NCBI RefSeq assembly: GCF_051488665.1
Contig: NZ_JBPSEG010000005.1
Location: forward strand, 62,001 to 126,000
Direction: 5' to 3'
DNA length: 64,000 nt
Source: Melioribacter sp051488665
GTDB lineage: Bacteria > Bacteroidota > Ignavibacteria > Ignavibacteriales > Melioribacteraceae
Numbering within the stretch: the first letter of the stretch is position 1; each line of letters starts with the position of its first letter. The position numbers and the translations under genes are program-made. The notes below the pieces were generated by a model. It worked only from the letters and a program-made list of their open reading frames with translations. It ran no database searches and had not been told where the DNA came from. This document shows positions 1-8,664 of the stretch, piece after piece.

Positions 1-957
1 CATCATGGTTTCGATTAAAACGAGCAAGACCAACTTTAGCTGAGGCATTCCGATGGCGAGCGCCACTCCGAATTCGTTGAACCTTTCGGTTACCGACATG
101 AGTACGGTATTCAATATTCCGAATGCGACAATGGAAATTAAAATAAGCAGATAAAAAATACCGCTGACATTATCGAATTCGATCGTTTCCTTGAAATCGG
201 GCATCAATTCTCCCCAATCATAAACCCCGAGTTTACGGTTCAATAGCGGGAGGATATTTTCCTTAACTTCCTGTATGTTTGTCAATTCGTCCACTTTAAT
301 AGCAATGGCATGAATTCGTCCGTACATAGCGAGGAGCTCGTCGGCTGTTTCAAGGTTCATCATCACGCCCATTTCGTCGATTTGAGGAGAGCCTGTTCTT
401 AGTGCGCCTACGACTTTAAATTTCAGATTTCCCATCGAGCCGTCTGCACTCTGAGCAAGAACCACAACCTCGTCTCCGATCTTCGCTTTCAAATTATCGA
501 GCAGTTTGTAACCGATTACAATTTCATAAGGCTTTCTGAAAATTCTTCCTTCCGTTACGCGAGTTAAGATTCTGGAAACATTTTGTTCTTTATCCCTATC
601 GACGCCGATAATTGCAGCGCCTAAGGAATTGTCGCCTTTGCTTATTAAACCGTCGGCGTAGATTCTTCTGGAAAACGATACGATATGAGGGATTTCGGAG
701 AGCTGCGTAATGAGATTTTCATCAGGGTAAAAAGCCTGATTCACAGATCTGTCTTCCTTATAGTTCGGTCTTTGAATCTGAATATAGCCCGTAAACATTT
801 CGACAGCGTTTACGATATTTATTTCATAGGTGCCGAGCTGCACTCCTCTCATGGCAATCGTAGCCAGCGTTGCAAATCCGACGGCTAAGAGAGTTAGAAT
901 TGAACGCCTCTTATTTCTCCAGATATTACGCCATGCCATTTTGAGCAACAAGCGCAT
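1..957 (-). CDS. ABC transporter permease, FtsX/MacB-like (partial, C-terminus outside window)
   Basis: This is the N-terminal 319 codons of an FtsX-like permease; the 3' end lies beyond position 1. The protein opens with MRLLLKMAWRNIWRNKRRS followed by a hydrophobic segment, the usual start of LolC/MacB-type permeases. A periplasmic core domain follows, and near the cut edge comes a second membrane segment ending in the family-typical run NTVLMSVTERFNEFGVALAI. Such permeases work with a cytoplasmic ATPase to move lipids, lipoproteins or drugs from the inner membrane; the ATPase is not in view and may lie to the left. The ATG at 957 follows directly on the TAA stop (958-960) of the LolA-like gene, so the two are translationally coupled. 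The substrate cannot be read from the sequence. Confidence 0.88.
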   Translation of the reverse strand, partial: MRLLLKMAWRNIWRNKRRSILTLLAVGFATLATIAMRGVQLGTYEINIVNAVEMFTGYIQIQRPNYKEDRSVNQAFYPDENLITQLSEIPHIVSFSRRIYADGLISKGDNSLGAAIIGVDRDKEQNVSRILTRVTEGRIFRKPYEIVIGYKLLDNLKAKIGDEVVVLAQSADGSMGNLKFKVVGALRTGSPQIDEMGVMMNLETADELLAMYGRIHAIAIKVDELTNIQEVKENILPLLNRKLGVYDWGELMPDFKETIEFDNVSGIFYLLILISIVAFGILNTVLMSVTERFNEFGVALAIGMPQLKLVLLVLIETMM

Positions 958-1707
958 TTAATCGCCCCGTTCGAGTTCCCTGAATGTAAATATTCTGTTA
1001 TTTATGTTGATATCAAATTCCATATCGATAATTTTAATCGTAGTGGAATGCCCTTTTTTAGCCACATTATGCATTACCCAAACAGAAGGGATATTGCGTT
1101 TTCCGAATTTTTTTATCTCTTTATACTCTATATATCTGACGAGCTTGCCTTTTTCGTCGTAATACTCCACTTTTGCCGGCAAATAGTCGTCTTTCCGTAC
1201 CCAGTAATAGAGTTTACCCCAAACCACCGGAGCGTCCGGTTTGGGAATCAATTCGATCTTCCAGCATTTAACTCCGTTAAGTTCGTCTTCTCCGATTAAC
1301 TTTTGATAGTAGTCTTTGGCAAGATTCGACTCCCTTACCAGATCGTCGTTAGTAAAATCGGAACCGTTCCACGATTGGAGCATCATCGAAGGGGGAATTT
1401 TAATTGTGGTCTCGGTGTTCTTCAGGTAGTTCCACATTTCATTGCCGATCTTGAGAGTTTTGTTGCCTGCTTCCCTGTTGGGATATTTAATCACGATAAG
1501 AGCTTTCTCATTGCCGACCCACCAGCTTTCCATCTTCAATGTGCGCGTGTAATCGGGAGTGGCAATAATCATTTCGAAAGTACCGTGGGCAGTCTTTCCT
1601 TTAATCAGGTCTTCGGATTTTCGAATGATTTCCGACGCTGTTTGCGGATAAACCGAAGTCGAGACCAAAAGCAAAAGAAATATTTTTAATAGCTTCATAA
1701 TTTTCAT
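958..1707 (-). CDS. Outer-membrane lipoprotein-sorting protein, LolA-like
   Basis: A 249-residue exported protein with an N-terminal signal peptide that probably ends near residue 22 (VYPQ). The rest fits the LolA/LppX-like fold family annotated as outer membrane lipoprotein-sorting protein: a hydrophobic-ligand half-barrel with segments such as TFEMIIATPDYTRTLKME and KIELIPKPDAPVVWGKLYYW. Members usually sit beside FtsX-like permeases or MMPL pumps and probably carry lipids or lipoproteins in the periplasm; here the permease gene follows with no gap. The start may be the ATG at 1707 or the one at 1698 (MKLLKIF); neither has a strong ribosome site, and the region just upstream is taken up by a palindromic operator. 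Function is inferred from family and neighbour. Confidence 0.82.
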   Translation of the reverse strand: MKIMKLLKIFLLLLVSTSVYPQTASEIIRKSEDLIKGKTAHGTFEMIIATPDYTRTLKMESWWVGNEKALIVIKYPNREAGNKTLKIGNEMWNYLKNTETTIKIPPSMMLQSWNGSDFTNDDLVRESNLAKDYYQKLIGEDELNGVKCWKIELIPKPDAPVVWGKLYYWVRKDDYLPAKVEYYDEKGKLVRYIEYKEIKKFGKRNIPSVWVMHNVAKKGHSTTIKIIDMEFDININNRIFTFRELERGD

Positions 1708-1714
1708 CTATTAT

Positions 1715-1732
1715 TGACTAAGCGGTCAGTCA
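1715..1732. promoter_or_regulatory. Probable TetR-family operator
   Basis: An 18-base imperfect palindrome, TGACTAAGCGGTCAGTCA, with perfectly matching five-base outer arms (TGACT/AGTCA). This shape, TGACT near GGTCAGTCA, is common for TetR/AcrR repressors of export operons. It lies between the promoter-like elements at 1733-1763 and the start codon at 1707, so a bound repressor would cover the transcription start. No tetR gene is in the window. Confidence 0.55.
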
Positions 1733-1763
1733 TTAAATTATCAAATACGGTAATTTATTGCAA
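1733..1763 (-). promoter_or_regulatory. Candidate FCB-type sigma-A promoter of the LolA-like/permease operon
   Basis: Read on the minus strand: TTG (1763-1761), exactly 20 bases, then TAATTTAA (1740-1733), which matches TAnnTTTG except in the last two positions. The spacing is the same as in the perfect promoters of miaB and mfd in this window. The palindromic operator starts on the next base. Confidence 0.4.
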
Positions 1764-1771
1764 GAGATTTA

Positions 1772-2224
1772 TTAATTTATTTCCAACAATGCATAGCCGG
1801 AAGGCAATTTTACAAATTTGAGAGTAATCAAGAGCTCCTGCCCCGCATTCAGAAACGTTACCTCAACTTTGGTTATTTTACGTTCCTGATTTTTTTCGTT
1901 AACTATTTCTTTAATCGAATATTTTTCGCTTACGTTCAGAAGAGCGGCAATTTTTTTACATATTCTTTTGGCTGCGTTTAACTCGTCCTCGTTTTGCGGA
2001 TTTAATACGGCTTTTAGTTTTCTGTTCGAATCTTCTCCGTTATAAACAATCAGGGCGGCTGCTTTTTCGTAATTTTTTTGCTTGCTTAGCTTAAATAGTT
2101 CCTCTACTGCATTATGTATTTGATTTTCTTCCTGAGGAGGAACGCTGTTTTTTTGCGGTATTACGAAGACGGACATCAAAATCAGCAGCAATACGGTCAG
2201 TAAAATATTATAGATCGATTTCAT
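1772..2224 (-). CDS. Hypothetical secreted protein, 150 residues
   Basis: I do not recognise a family. An N-terminal hydrophobic stretch (about residues 7-22, ending VFVIPQ) looks like a signal peptide or anchor. The remaining ~125 residues are charged and lysine/glutamate-rich, with a helical first half (EELFKLSKQKNYEKAAALIV) and a beta-rich end (VEVTFLNAGQELLITLKFVK), a pattern that would fit a small cystatin- or NTF2-like fold such as those in DUF4878-type lipoproteins, but this is only a guess. A good ribosome site (GGAGGGG) precedes the ATG at 2224. It lies 60 bases downstream of AMP nucleosidase on the same strand and upstream of the LolA-like operon, which has its own promoter. Confidence 0.7.
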   Translation of the reverse strand: MKSIYNILLTVLLLILMSVFVIPQKNSVPPQEENQIHNAVEELFKLSKQKNYEKAAALIVYNGEDSNRKLKAVLNPQNEDELNAAKRICKKIAALLNVSEKYSIKEIVNEKNQERKITKVEVTFLNAGQELLITLKFVKLPSGYALLEIN

Positions 2225-2284
2225 ATTACCCCTCCAAAACTAAAAACAAAATTTAAACATCCGTAACAAGATAGTGTTCCTTCG

Positions 2285-3076
2285 TCAAAAAGTAAAATGT
2301 TTGATCGGCTCTCCCTTGGCGTCGATCTCGGTCATAGCTTCGATTCCGATATCCAGATGCGTATCGGTATATTTTTTCGTTACATATTTATCGGACTTTT
2401 CGGTTTTAATTCCTTCGGGAAACATCGGCAAATCCGACACCAGCAAAAGCGCTCCCCGGGCAATTTGATTTGAGTGCCCTACGATAAACAAAGTCGCCGT
2501 TTCCATATCGATGGCAATTACGCCGAGTTTTTTTAAGTAAGCTTTGAAGGTTTCGTCCCATTCCCAGAGCCTTCTGTTGGTAGTATAAACGACGCCCGTT
2601 CTGTATTCCATTTTGCGTTCAACAATTTTATCCGAAACGAATTTATGGAGTTTAAATGAGGGCAAAGCCGGCACTTCGGGCGGGAAATAGTCGTTGCTGG
2701 TGCCTTCGCCTCTGATTGCCGCAATCGGAAGAATGAAATGACCGATTTCAGTCGAACGTTTCAGACCGCCGCATTTGCCCAGGAAAAGGACCCCTTTGGG
2801 ATTCCTGGCTATTAACAAATCCATAATCGTAGCCGCATTGGCCGAACCGATACCGAAGTTGATGATTGACAATCCCTTGCTGTTGGTGGCAGTCTGCATC
2901 GGTTTACCCATTCCTTTAATGTCGCAATTAAATCTCTCTGCAAACCGCGTTACGTAATTATAAAAATTCGTCAGCAGAAGATAGTCGCCGAATTCGTCTA
3001 TTTTTGTGCCCGTATATCTGGGCAGCCAGTTTTTTGCAATTTCGAGTTTCGTCTTGAGTTCTTTTTTCTTTGCCAT
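2285..3076 (-). CDS. amn: AMP nucleosidase
   Basis: Cytoplasmic enzyme that hydrolyses AMP to adenine and ribose 5-phosphate, setting AMP levels and feeding purine salvage. The 263-residue length matches the short form found in Bacteroidetes and relatives, not the ~480-residue E. coli form with its extra N-terminal domain. It belongs to the nucleoside phosphorylase/MTA nucleosidase superfamily: glycine-rich phosphate-side loop FGIGSANAATIMDLL (about 74-88), GKCGG at 100-104, substrate-binding DMETATLF at 190-197 and the later VSDLP with Asp215. It begins 8 bases after the PAP2 phosphatase gene, so the two are probably cotranscribed. Confidence 0.88.
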   Translation of the reverse strand: MAKKKELKTKLEIAKNWLPRYTGTKIDEFGDYLLLTNFYNYVTRFAERFNCDIKGMGKPMQTATNSKGLSIINFGIGSANAATIMDLLIARNPKGVLFLGKCGGLKRSTEIGHFILPIAAIRGEGTSNDYFPPEVPALPSFKLHKFVSDKIVERKMEYRTGVVYTTNRRLWEWDETFKAYLKKLGVIAIDMETATLFIVGHSNQIARGALLLVSDLPMFPEGIKTEKSDKYVTKKYTDTHLDIGIEAMTEIDAKGEPIKHFTF

Positions 3077-3084
3077 AAAAATTC

Positions 3085-3648
3085 CTATTTGATTCGAACA
3101 AAGCGTTTATTGGTTTTTTCTTCAATTCTAAGAACTATCAACGAGAATAGATATCCCACGGCAGAACCGATCAAAGCTCCGCCCAATATATCCGACGGAT
3201 AATGAACGCCTACATACGGTCTGGACAACGCCACTAAAGAAGCCACGACAATAAATGTAATTTTATACTTCGGATAAAGTCTCGAGAAAAATACGGCGAC
3301 CGAGAAATTATTAACCGCATGGGATGAAGGGAAAGAATACGAACCGGTACAGCCGACTAGAATCCTTACATCGGGCAAGGCGTTACACGGTCTTATTCTC
3401 TCGAATAAATTCTTCAACAAATTGCTGCTCAATTGGTCGGAAGCCGCAACGAGCAATATCAATATAACGGCTGCAATTCGTCCCCTTCTGCCTCCTTTAA
3501 TAATCAGCGTCAAATAGAGAATAGTATAAGCTATGAACCAATTTTTAGGGTCGGTAATAAACGGAAAAAATTTATCGAAGACCGGATTTGACAGCGTGTG
3601 ATTGATAAAATAAAAAACGGAAACGTCGATATTCAGTAAAAAATCCAA
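3085..3648 (-). CDS. PAP2-family membrane phosphatase
   Basis: A 187-residue integral membrane protein with about five hydrophobic segments. It carries the three-part phosphatidic acid phosphatase signature: K-x6-RP in KNLFERIRP, PSSH in SYSFPSSHAVNN (the variant of PSGH), and SR-x5-H-x3-D in SRPYVGVHYPSD. Such enzymes remove phosphate from lipids such as undecaprenyl diphosphate or phosphatidylglycerol phosphate on the outer side of the membrane; the substrate here is not clear. The start is a TTG at 3648 preceded by AGGA. Upstream is a 149-base AT-rich intergenic region shared with the divergent histidine kinase gene. Confidence 0.88.
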   Translation of the reverse strand: MDFLLNIDVSVFYFINHTLSNPVFDKFFPFITDPKNWFIAYTILYLTLIIKGGRRGRIAAVILILLVAASDQLSSNLLKNLFERIRPCNALPDVRILVGCTGSYSFPSSHAVNNFSVAVFFSRLYPKYKITFIVVASLVALSRPYVGVHYPSDILGGALIGSAVGYLFSLIVLRIEEKTNKRFVRIK

Positions 3649-3797
3649 ATCACATCCTAAAGAATTTTTAATAACGCCGATAATATATTAATTATTTATT
3701 TATTAATTTAGTGGAAATAATAATTCGTTTACTCCTGAGGAAGGCAACTTACAAGCAGTTAATTATTTTTTCCATAATCGAATTTAACGGATAGCAA

Positions 3798-6047
3798 GTG
3801 GGATTAGCAGTAAATACGGCAAAAAAATTTTCCAGAACTCTGGAACATAAAGTAAATGAATATATTAAGCAGGAGACGCAAAAAGAGCTCCTGTCGCCAT
3901 TCCGGTCGTTAGCAATTTTTTCAGCTGCTTCGGGCGGAATAGCTCTTATTTTCGAAGTACTCTATTTCAGCGAACACAGCGTTGAACTCTATGTTTCCCG
4001 TTTGTTTTCAGTCCTTGTGGCGTTCGTATTGCTCGTGATATCGAATTCGCGGTACGGGAAAGAGCACCCGGTTTTACTCGTCCATATTTTGTTAATGTCG
4101 ATAGTCGCTTCTTTTGGAGTGATGATCTATCTCGAGCCTCAAACTCTCGTATTCAATTCACACATAATAAGTCTTATAATATTTACGGCGGCTCTTTTTC
4201 TCAGCTGGGAAGTTCGTCATCAGGTTTTGGTAGCGGTTTATTATAATCTTGTGTTTGTAGCCTCTGCCATAGCGAACAGTTCGCAAACCCAGAATATTCC
4301 CCATATGCTCGAATCGATAGTACTTGTAATGATTATAAGCGTAATGGCGGTAGTAGCCAGCTATATAAATTACAGACTGCGACGCGAAGCTTTAATCAAA
4401 AGTTACGAAGTAGTTCTTTCCGAGAAAAAGTTCAGAAATATTTTTGAAAATTCTGTCGAAGGCGTATTCCAGATTACTCCGGCAGGCAAGTTCACTGCTG
4501 TAAATCCGGCTTTTATAAGAATGTTGGGATATTCAACCGAAGAAGAAATTAACAAATTGAATTTCTTTAAAGATCTGTTCAAAAGGAAGTCGGACGCGGA
4601 TTTGTTGAATAAATTACTCGAGAAACAAGGCAAGGTAAAAAATTACAGAGTTCAATTCCTCAAAAAAGACGGAAGCGAGATAGCCGTCAAAATGAACGTG
4701 CGCTTGAGCTACGACGAAGAGGAAGACGCCACATTCTTCGACGGCAGCCTTCAGGATATAACCCAACAGGTGCTTGCGGAACACGAGCGGCAAAAAGCGC
4801 TTGAAGCCTTGCGTCAGGAAAAAATAAAATCCGACGTAGCGGCTCAAAAAGCGCGGCAGGAAAGCAGCTATAAAACAAAGTTCCTTGCAAATATGAGTCA
4901 CGAGGTGCGCACGCCGATGAATTCCGTTATGGGTTTTCTGACATTAATCGAAAACGACCTTTTCGAGAGCGAAGAAGAATTGAAAAAGTTCGCGCGGGAC
5001 GCCCGGCTTGCGGCCGAATCGCTGCTCGATATAATCAACAACATTCTCGATATTTCCAAAATCGAAGCCGGCAAAATGGAACTCGAAGAAAACGAGTTCG
5101 ATCTGAGCGACGAAATTCATAAAGTTTCTTCCATAATCGGTCAAACTGCCCGCCAAAAAGGCATTGAAATAAAAGAAAAAATCGATCAGGATTTACCCGA
5201 TAAAATTTACGGAGACGCCACGCGCTATCGTCAGGTAGTTTTGAACCTGGCAAGCAACGCCGTAAAATATACGGACGAAGGCGGCGTAACTATTTCTGTC
5301 GAAATTAAAAACAGGACGACCAGTTCAATCGAAATACTCACCTCAGTTGAAGATACAGGCTCGGGCATACCGAACAACAAAATTCCTCTGCTGTTCGAAC
5401 CGTACGTTCAGGTAAAAGACAAAAAAAGCCGAAAGGAAGGAACGGGACTCGGACTGGTTATTGCCAAAGAATTTGTCAAACTTATGGGCGGCGACATAAG
5501 CGTGGAAAGCAAACCGGGTCAAGGAAGTAAATTCTACTTTACGGCAAAATTCAGACTTACTCCTTCTGAAAGCGAAGAAACCGCAGCCGGGACAGCGGCT
5601 CACTTCAATCAAACAGAAGTTGCTACGCAGGAAGAGGAAGAAAAAGCAACTGTTGAAGAGCCGAAATCGACAAAACGTTTGCTCCTGGTAGAAGACAATC
5701 CGATAAGCCAGGATTTAGAATTAAAAATTCTAAGGGAAGTCGGCTATTCGGTAGATGCGGTTTCGAGCGGCAGCGACGCAATCGACGCCGTAAAAACCGG
5801 CAGGTACAATCTGGTGCTGATGGATATCGAAATGTCGGATATGGACGGAATTGCAGCTACAAAACAAATAAGGGACATTCCCGGCGAAGTGGGCAAAATA
5901 CCGATAATCGCAGTCACAGCTCATTCTAGTATGAAAGACCGTGAAAAATGTTTGGCGGCGGGAATGAACGATTATATTGCCAAACCGATCAACATTCAAT
6001 TCTTAAAACTTACAATCGACCAATGGTTAAACAGACCTTTGGATTAA
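3798..6047 (+). CDS. Membrane-bound PAS hybrid sensor histidine kinase with receiver domain
   Basis: A 749-residue hybrid kinase. Residues ~35-195 hold five or six membrane segments with little between them, so the signal is likely sensed within the membrane or by the PAS domain (~205-325). The HisKA box has the phosphorylated His368 in ANMSHEVRTPMNS; the ATPase domain follows with NLASNAVKYT, EDTGSGIP and GTGLGLVIAKEF. After an acidic linker (~600-625) comes a receiver with Asp676 (LVLMDIEM) and Lys729 (YIAKPI). No HPt or separate output regulator is nearby, so the phosphorelay partner is unknown. Translation starts at GTG 3798, with GGA upstream. The gene stands alone, between divergent PAP2 and convergent rocD, and ends in a strong terminator. 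Confidence 0.93.
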   Translation: MGLAVNTAKKFSRTLEHKVNEYIKQETQKELLSPFRSLAIFSAASGGIALIFEVLYFSEHSVELYVSRLFSVLVAFVLLVISNSRYGKEHPVLLVHILLMSIVASFGVMIYLEPQTLVFNSHIISLIIFTAALFLSWEVRHQVLVAVYYNLVFVASAIANSSQTQNIPHMLESIVLVMIISVMAVVASYINYRLRREALIKSYEVVLSEKKFRNIFENSVEGVFQITPAGKFTAVNPAFIRMLGYSTEEEINKLNFFKDLFKRKSDADLLNKLLEKQGKVKNYRVQFLKKDGSEIAVKMNVRLSYDEEEDATFFDGSLQDITQQVLAEHERQKALEALRQEKIKSDVAAQKARQESSYKTKFLANMSHEVRTPMNSVMGFLTLIENDLFESEEELKKFARDARLAAESLLDIINNILDISKIEAGKMELEENEFDLSDEIHKVSSIIGQTARQKGIEIKEKIDQDLPDKIYGDATRYRQVVLNLASNAVKYTDEGGVTISVEIKNRTTSSIEILTSVEDTGSGIPNNKIPLLFEPYVQVKDKKSRKEGTGLGLVIAKEFVKLMGGDISVESKPGQGSKFYFTAKFRLTPSESEETAAGTAAHFNQTEVATQEEEEKATVEEPKSTKRLLLVEDNPISQDLELKILREVGYSVDAVSSGSDAIDAVKTGRYNLVLMDIEMSDMDGIAATKQIRDIPGEVGKIPIIAVTAHSSMKDREKCLAAGMNDYIAKPINIQFLKLTIDQWLNRPLD

Positions 6048-6049
6048 AC

Positions 6050-6088
6050 GAAGGCTGCGCCCGTCCTGCGCAGCCTTCAGATTTTTTT
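6050..6088 (+). terminator. Rho-independent terminator of the histidine kinase gene
   Basis: A perfect 11-base-pair stem (6050-6060 with 6068-6078, arm GAAGGCTGCGC), a 7-base loop, then seven T residues at 6082-6088. The T tract overlaps the stop codon of the convergent rocD gene. In the other direction no T tract follows, so it should act mainly on the plus strand. Confidence 0.9.
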
Positions 6089-7289
6089 ATGCCATCTTGA
6101 GAGTTTCTTCGATATGAGTTAACGCCCAATCGATTTCCTCTTTTTTGATTACCAAAGGCGGGGCAAAACGAATCACGTTTTCGTGAGTTTCTTTACAAAG
6201 AATTCCTCTTTTCATCAGAGCTTCACAGAACCGCCTGGCACCTCCGGCTTCCGGTTTTAATTCCACTCCGATAAACAGTCCCTTGCCGCGCACTTCTTTA
6301 ACATGCGGAGACTCGATAGCTCTTAACCTTTCGATAAAGTATTTACCTAATTCCGCCGAATTTTCGATCAATTTTTCTTCAATTAACACTTTGAGCGATT
6401 CTCTGGCTACGGCGGCGCCGAGCGGATTTCCTCCGAATGTAGAACCGTGGTCGCCAGGCTTGAAAACTCCGAGAACTTCTCTATCCGACAGTACGGCAGA
6501 GACGGGATAACATCCGCCCGATAAAGCTTTGCCAATTATAACTACGTCGGGTCTGACGCCTTCGTGTTCGAATGCAAATAATTTGCCCGTTCTTCCCAAG
6601 CCCGATTGAATTTCGTCGGTTATAAAGAGAACATTGTTCTTCTTACAAATTTCATAAGCTTTTTTCAGGTAGCCTTCCGGCGGAACAATTATGCCGCCTT
6701 CTCCCTGAACGGGTTCGACTATAAAAGCCACCGTGTTTTCGTTAACGGCATTTTCCAGCTCTTCGGCATTGCCGTATTCGACGATCTTAAAACCGGGAGT
6801 AAAAGGACCGAATCCGTCGCGGTATTGTTCTTCGGTCGAAAAACTGATGATTGTTATAGTTCTTCCGGCAAAATTGTTTTTGCAGGCTATTATTTCGGCT
6901 TTATTTTCCGGAACTCCTTTAACTTTATATCCCCACTTCCTTGCCGCTTTCAACGCGGTTTCAACCGCTTCGGCTCCGGAATTCATCGGCAGTGAAATTT
7001 CGTATCCGGTCAACTCGCTCAGTTCTTTATAAAGCAGCGGGAGTTGGTCGTTTCGGAATGCGCGCGAAGTCAACGTAACTTTTTCCGCCTGCTTTTTAAG
7101 AGCATTGACAATTCTGGGATGACAATGCCCCTGATTAACCGCCGAGTATGCGGCAAGGCAGTCGAGATATTTATTCCCCTCAACGTCGTAAACCCAGCAG
7201 CCTTCCGCTCTTTCAATTACAACATCCAGCGGATGGTAATTATGCGCCCCATACCTTTCTTCCAGTTCGATGAATTCTTTTGTCGTCAT
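6087..7289 (-). CDS. rocD: Ornithine--oxo-acid aminotransferase
   Basis: PLP enzyme of the class III aminotransferases that converts ornithine and 2-oxoglutarate to glutamate semialdehyde and glutamate, linking arginine/ornithine breakdown to proline and glutamate. At 400 residues it has the normal length. Visible features: YGAHNYHPLDVVIERAEG near the N-terminus (typical of ornithine aminotransferase as opposed to acetylornithine enzymes), NSGAEAVETALK (103-114), ITDEIQSGLGRTG, and the PLP lysine Lys254 in IIGKALSGG. It begins at ATG 7289 behind a purine-rich GAGGAT site. It is a single gene, divergent from yjbQ and convergent with the kinase. Confidence 0.92.
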   Translation of the reverse strand: MTTKEFIELEERYGAHNYHPLDVVIERAEGCWVYDVEGNKYLDCLAAYSAVNQGHCHPRIVNALKKQAEKVTLTSRAFRNDQLPLLYKELSELTGYEISLPMNSGAEAVETALKAARKWGYKVKGVPENKAEIIACKNNFAGRTITIISFSTEEQYRDGFGPFTPGFKIVEYGNAEELENAVNENTVAFIVEPVQGEGGIIVPPEGYLKKAYEICKKNNVLFITDEIQSGLGRTGKLFAFEHEGVRPDVVIIGKALSGGCYPVSAVLSDREVLGVFKPGDHGSTFGGNPLGAAVARESLKVLIEEKLIENSAELGKYFIERLRAIESPHVKEVRGKGLFIGVELKPEAGGARRFCEALMKRGILCKETHENVIRFAPPLVIKKEEIDWALTHIEETLKMA

Positions 7290-7400
7290 AAAAATCCTCT
7301 TTTATTTTTATTTATGCTTCTAAATTATTAAAATTGTTTTTCACTTCCGAATGATGATTACACAAAAAAAATTCATAATTTTTGGCAGTAAATTTGAAGA

Positions 7401-7832
7401 ATGGGTGAAGAGATGGAAATTAAGACATTGAGTTTTACCGTAAACACAAAAGGGAACAACGACATTATCGATATAACCGGCGAAGTAAACGACAAACTGA
7501 TCGAAACGGGTTTCAAAGAAGGCAACGTACTGGTATTCGCTCCCGGCTCAACGGCGGGAATTACGACGATAGAATTCGAACCGGGATTATTGAAAGACTA
7601 TCCGGAATTTTTCGAAAAAATCGCGCCTTCAGGCAAGCGTTACCATCACGACGAAACCTGGCACGACGCCAACGGATACGCTCACGTCAGAGCGTCTTTA
7701 CAAGGCAGCTCCATTACAGTCCCTTTTACAAATTCCAAATTGCTGCTTGGAACCTGGCAGCAAATCGTACTGATCGACTTCGATAACAGACCCCGCCGGA
7801 GGAACATAATCACACAATTTATGGGACAATAA
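7401..7832 (+). CDS. YjbQ/UPF0047 family protein (secondary thiamine-phosphate synthase-like)
   Basis: A 143-residue single-domain protein of the YjbQ family. Hallmarks are GSTAGITTIEFEPGLLKD and the conserved metal-site region HHDETWHDANGYAHVRASL near residue 75-93, followed by GTWQQIVLIDFDNRPRRR, the family's usual end. YjbQ proteins are annotated as secondary thiamine-phosphate synthases because some complement thiE mutants, but their true role is unsettled. The start could be ATG 7401 or ATG 7413 (MEIKTL), the latter preceded by GGTGAAGAG. It is followed after one base by the S1/P1 nuclease gene, so they share a transcript. Confidence 0.85.
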   Translation: MGEEMEIKTLSFTVNTKGNNDIIDITGEVNDKLIETGFKEGNVLVFAPGSTAGITTIEFEPGLLKDYPEFFEKIAPSGKRYHHDETWHDANGYAHVRASLQGSSITVPFTNSKLLLGTWQQIVLIDFDNRPRRRNIITQFMGQ

Positions 7833-7833
7833 A

Positions 7834-8664
7834 ATGACAAAACTCAAGATTTTTCTGCTTCTCTTTTTCGTGCCGATCCTGCTCAATTTTGCCTGGGGAA
7901 ACGAAGGACACAAATTAATTGCAAAACATGCAATGAATATTTTATCATCCGAAATCGGTCTTTCTCAAGATAATGTTAATTATATCATCGAGCATTCCGT
8001 TGACCCGGACTACAGGAAAAAAGACGATCCCGACGAGCCGGTCCGGCATTTCATTGACATCGATTTTTACAGCGAATTTTTAAACGGGAATATGATTAAA
8101 TCGAAAGAAACATTGACTGCAATTTACGGCGACAGCGTTGTTACAAAGATGGGTCTGCTTCCATGGGCTACGGCTGAAACCTATGAAAAACTCGTAGACG
8201 CATTCAGGTCGAAAGACCGGGAGAAAATATTGCTATATACATCAGACCTGGCTCATTATGTGGGAGACGGACATCAACCGCTGCATGCCACTTTGAATTA
8301 TAACGGACAGCTCACCAATCAAAAAGGAATTCACTTCAGGTATGAAATTGAAATGTTCAACCGTTACATCAATGAAATTGAAGCCGGTCTCAATGATGGT
8401 AAAGCGTCGGAACTTAAGGCTTCCCTACCGGACATAATATTCGATTATATTTCGGAATCGAATTTCGAGGCGGACATAATATTGAGCGCCGACAGACATG
8501 CAGCCAAGCAGAGCCAAAACGACGAGAATAAATATTACGAAATTCTCTGGTTCAGAACCCGTCATTTGACCGTCGAAAAAATAAATCAAGCCTCATCAAT
8601 GTTGGCAAATATGATTTATACCGCATGGATTAAAGCCGGAAAACCTGATTTGAGTTCGTTATGA
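7834..8664 (+). CDS. S1/P1 nuclease-like zinc phosphodiesterase
   Basis: A 276-residue secreted protein. The signal peptide ends at FAW, which leaves a tryptophan (WGNEGHKLIAKHAM) at or next to the mature N-terminus; in S1/P1 nucleases the N-terminal Trp is a zinc ligand. Further ligands are expected in HYVGDGHQPLHA, the family core motif. The next motif, usually NLHxxWD, reads GIHFRYE here, so this belongs to a divergent subgroup and the substrate (single-stranded nucleic acid or phospholipid-like) is open. It follows yjbQ by one base and overlaps the LOG gene by four (ATGA), forming a three-gene operon. Confidence 0.82.
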   Translation: MTKLKIFLLLFFVPILLNFAWGNEGHKLIAKHAMNILSSEIGLSQDNVNYIIEHSVDPDYRKKDDPDEPVRHFIDIDFYSEFLNGNMIKSKETLTAIYGDSVVTKMGLLPWATAETYEKLVDAFRSKDREKILLYTSDLAHYVGDGHQPLHATLNYNGQLTNQKGIHFRYEIEMFNRYINEIEAGLNDGKASELKASLPDIIFDYISESNFEADIILSADRHAAKQSQNDENKYYEILWFRTRHLTVEKINQASSMLANMIYTAWIKAGKPDLSSL

